DNA of 64,000 nt, from positions 1,421,747-1,485,746 of the forward strand of contig NZ_NEVT01000003.1 in the NCBI RefSeq assembly GCF_002261345.1, given 5' to 3'. Below, in pieces: positions 63,049-64,000 of the stretch. Position 1 is the first letter of the stretch, and each line of letters opens with the position of its first letter. This DNA comes from Bordetella genomosp. 2. GTDB lineage: Bacteria > Pseudomonadota > Gammaproteobacteria > Burkholderiales > Burkholderiaceae_B. Below the pieces are notes generated by a model. The model saw only the letters and a list, made by a program, of their open reading frames with translations, was not told the origin of the DNA and did no database searches. The position numbers and the translations under genes are program-made.

Positions 63049-64000
63049 ATGACTGCTTCCCAGGAAAGCATCAACATGGCGCTTTTCTGCGACTTCGAGA
63101 ACGTCGCATTGGGCGTGCGCGACGCCAATTACCAGCGCTTCGATATCAAGCCCGTGCTCGAGCGGCTGCTGCTCAAGGGCAGCATCGTGGTCAAGAAGGC
63201 CTACTGCGATTGGGACCGCTACCGCGAGTTCAAGGCCACCATGCACGAGGCCAATTTCGAACTCATCGAGATTCCGCATGTGCGCCAGTCGGGCAAGAAT
63301 TCCGCCGACATCCGCCTGGTGGTCGACGCGCTGGACCTCTGCTATACCAAGTCGCATGTGGACACCTTCGTGATTCTCAGCGGCGATTCCGACTTTTCGC
63401 CGCTGGTGTCCAAGCTGCGCGAGAACGCCAAGCAGGTGATCGGCGTGGGGGTCAAGCGTTCGACGTCCGACCTGCTGATCGCCAATTGCGACGAGTTCAT
63501 CTTTTACGACGACCTGGTGCGCGAGCGGCCGCGCCTCGAACCCAAGGCGAGCGCGCGCGAGCCGAACGGCGCGGCGCGCCGCGCGGCCGAGGACGAGCCG
63601 CAGCGCAAGGAAGAGCTGGAGGCGCGCCGCACCCAGGGCATCGAGATCGCGGTCGAGACTTTCGAAGCCCTGGTGGCGGAACGCGGCGACAGCGGCAAGA
63701 TCTGGGCCTCGGTGCTGAAAGAAGCCATCAAGCGCCGCAAGCCGGATTTCAGCGAGTCCTATTACGGCTTCCGCGCGTTCGGCAACCTGCTCGAGGAAGC
63801 GCAGGCGCGCGGCCTGCTGGCGTTCGGCCGCGATGAAAAGTCGGGCGCATATGTGTACCGGGCGCCGGCGCCCGAGCCGGCCGCCGCGCCGCGCGGGCGG
63901 GGCCGGACGCCCCGCAAGACGGCCGCCCGCAAGGCGGCCGACCCCGCCGACCGCGCCGCCGAGGCCGTGGCCGCTCCGGCCGCTTCCGCCGCCTCGGACC
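63049..64000 (+). CDS. NYN domain protein with LOTUS/OST-HTH domain (partial)
   Basis: At least 317 residues, open at the window edge. Residues 1-155 form a NYN (PIN-like) ribonuclease fold with acidic metal ligands: CDFENV (Asp15), SADIRLVVDALDL, and LSGDSDFSPLVSKLRE. Residues about 200-270 form a LOTUS/OST-HTH domain (KIWASVLKEAIKRRKPDF, YYGFRAFGNLLEEAQ). A basic Arg/Lys/Pro/Ala-rich tail follows. The combination suggests RNA binding and cleavage, possibly in RNA turnover. It is preceded by a GGAGA ribosome-binding site. Confidence 0.85.
   Translation, partial: MTASQESINMALFCDFENVALGVRDANYQRFDIKPVLERLLLKGSIVVKKAYCDWDRYREFKATMHEANFELIEIPHVRQSGKNSADIRLVVDALDLCYTKSHVDTFVILSGDSDFSPLVSKLRENAKQVIGVGVKRSTSDLLIANCDEFIFYDDLVRERPRLEPKASAREPNGAARRAAEDEPQRKEELEARRTQGIEIAVETFEALVAERGDSGKIWASVLKEAIKRRKPDFSESYYGFRAFGNLLEEAQARGLLAFGRDEKSGAYVYRAPAPEPAAAPRGRGRTPRKTAARKAADPADRAAEAVAAPAASAASD

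Noticed and set aside
1..64000. Insertion sequences, prophage, tRNA or rRNA genes
   Set aside because: No transposase, integrase or phage structural proteins and no tRNA/rRNA-like sequences were recognised; the repeats found are too short.

Overview
The window looks like chromosomal DNA of a Bordetella species (Alcaligenaceae, Betaproteobacteria). Base composition is very GC-rich, genes are tightly packed with many ATGA stop/start overlaps, and the content is typical of the genus: Bug-type periplasmic binding proteins, many LysR/AraC/TetR/MarR regulators beside small transporters, several glutathione S-transferases and a giant glycine-rich autotransporter. The genus call is inference from content. 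I cannot fix the species. No IS481- or IS1001-like transposase, rRNA, tRNA, prophage or CRISPR array was seen.

Layout. 1-3.7 kb: the tail of a rhodanese-like gene, a divergent MFS/TetR pair with tandem palindromic operators, a convergent intergenic region holding three copies of a GTGTC(A/T)GACAC repeat, and an arsR-SRPBCC-GST operon. 3.7-6.1 kb: a phosphodiesterase-fold protein, DUF454 and GNAT genes. 5.8-10.2 kb: a MarR-controlled block (GST-SMR, marR, and an AceE-like 2-oxoacid dehydrogenase broken by a frameshift) with three copies of the palindrome ATTGCAATTGCAAT. 10.2-16.2 kb: RidA, lipoproteins, two more GSTs, a zinc alcohol dehydrogenase, a UdgX-type uracil-DNA glycosylase out of frame at a C8 tract, and an AraC regulator. 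16.5-23.1 kb: an autotransporter of about 2,200 residues, out of frame at a G8 tract. 23.2-30.2 kb: MarR-MFS, a large lipoprotein, a DMT exporter with its AraC regulator, and a COG0523 GTPase with a possible Zur box.

30.2-40.5 kb: a pimelate-type dicarboxylyl-CoA beta-oxidation operon (PimF-like, thiolase, PimC, PimD, CaiB/BaiF CoA transferase, two Bug proteins) read away from a divergent LysR gene. A CoA transferase takes the place of the CoA ligase of classical pim operons. 40.5-49.5 kb: an M20 amidohydrolase, two methyltransferases, a GST/LysR pair, two MFS carriers, GFA, flavin-reductase-like and DinB proteins. 49.7-53.9 kb: galactarate dehydratase, GNAT, SlyX and an ABC exporter. 53.9-57.7 kb: a DMT exporter, AraC and TetR regulators, and an ABA4-like membrane protein with a perfect palindromic operator. 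57.7-60.2 kb: a MotA/MotB-like stator pair with no flagellar genes nearby, and a DUF4168 protein. 60.3-62.9 kb: an ECF42-type sigma factor operon with two YCII/DGPF proteins and a VOC protein, including a matching candidate ECF42 promoter. 63.0 kb to the end: a NYN-LOTUS protein cut by the window edge.

The most notable observations are three single-base frame breaks within about 11.3 kb, two of them at eight-base homopolymers that would read through with seven bases (udgX and the autotransporter); the three-operator MarR regulon; and the ECF42-like promoter in the sigma/DGPF operon. No stretch longer than 300 bases lacks a gene.
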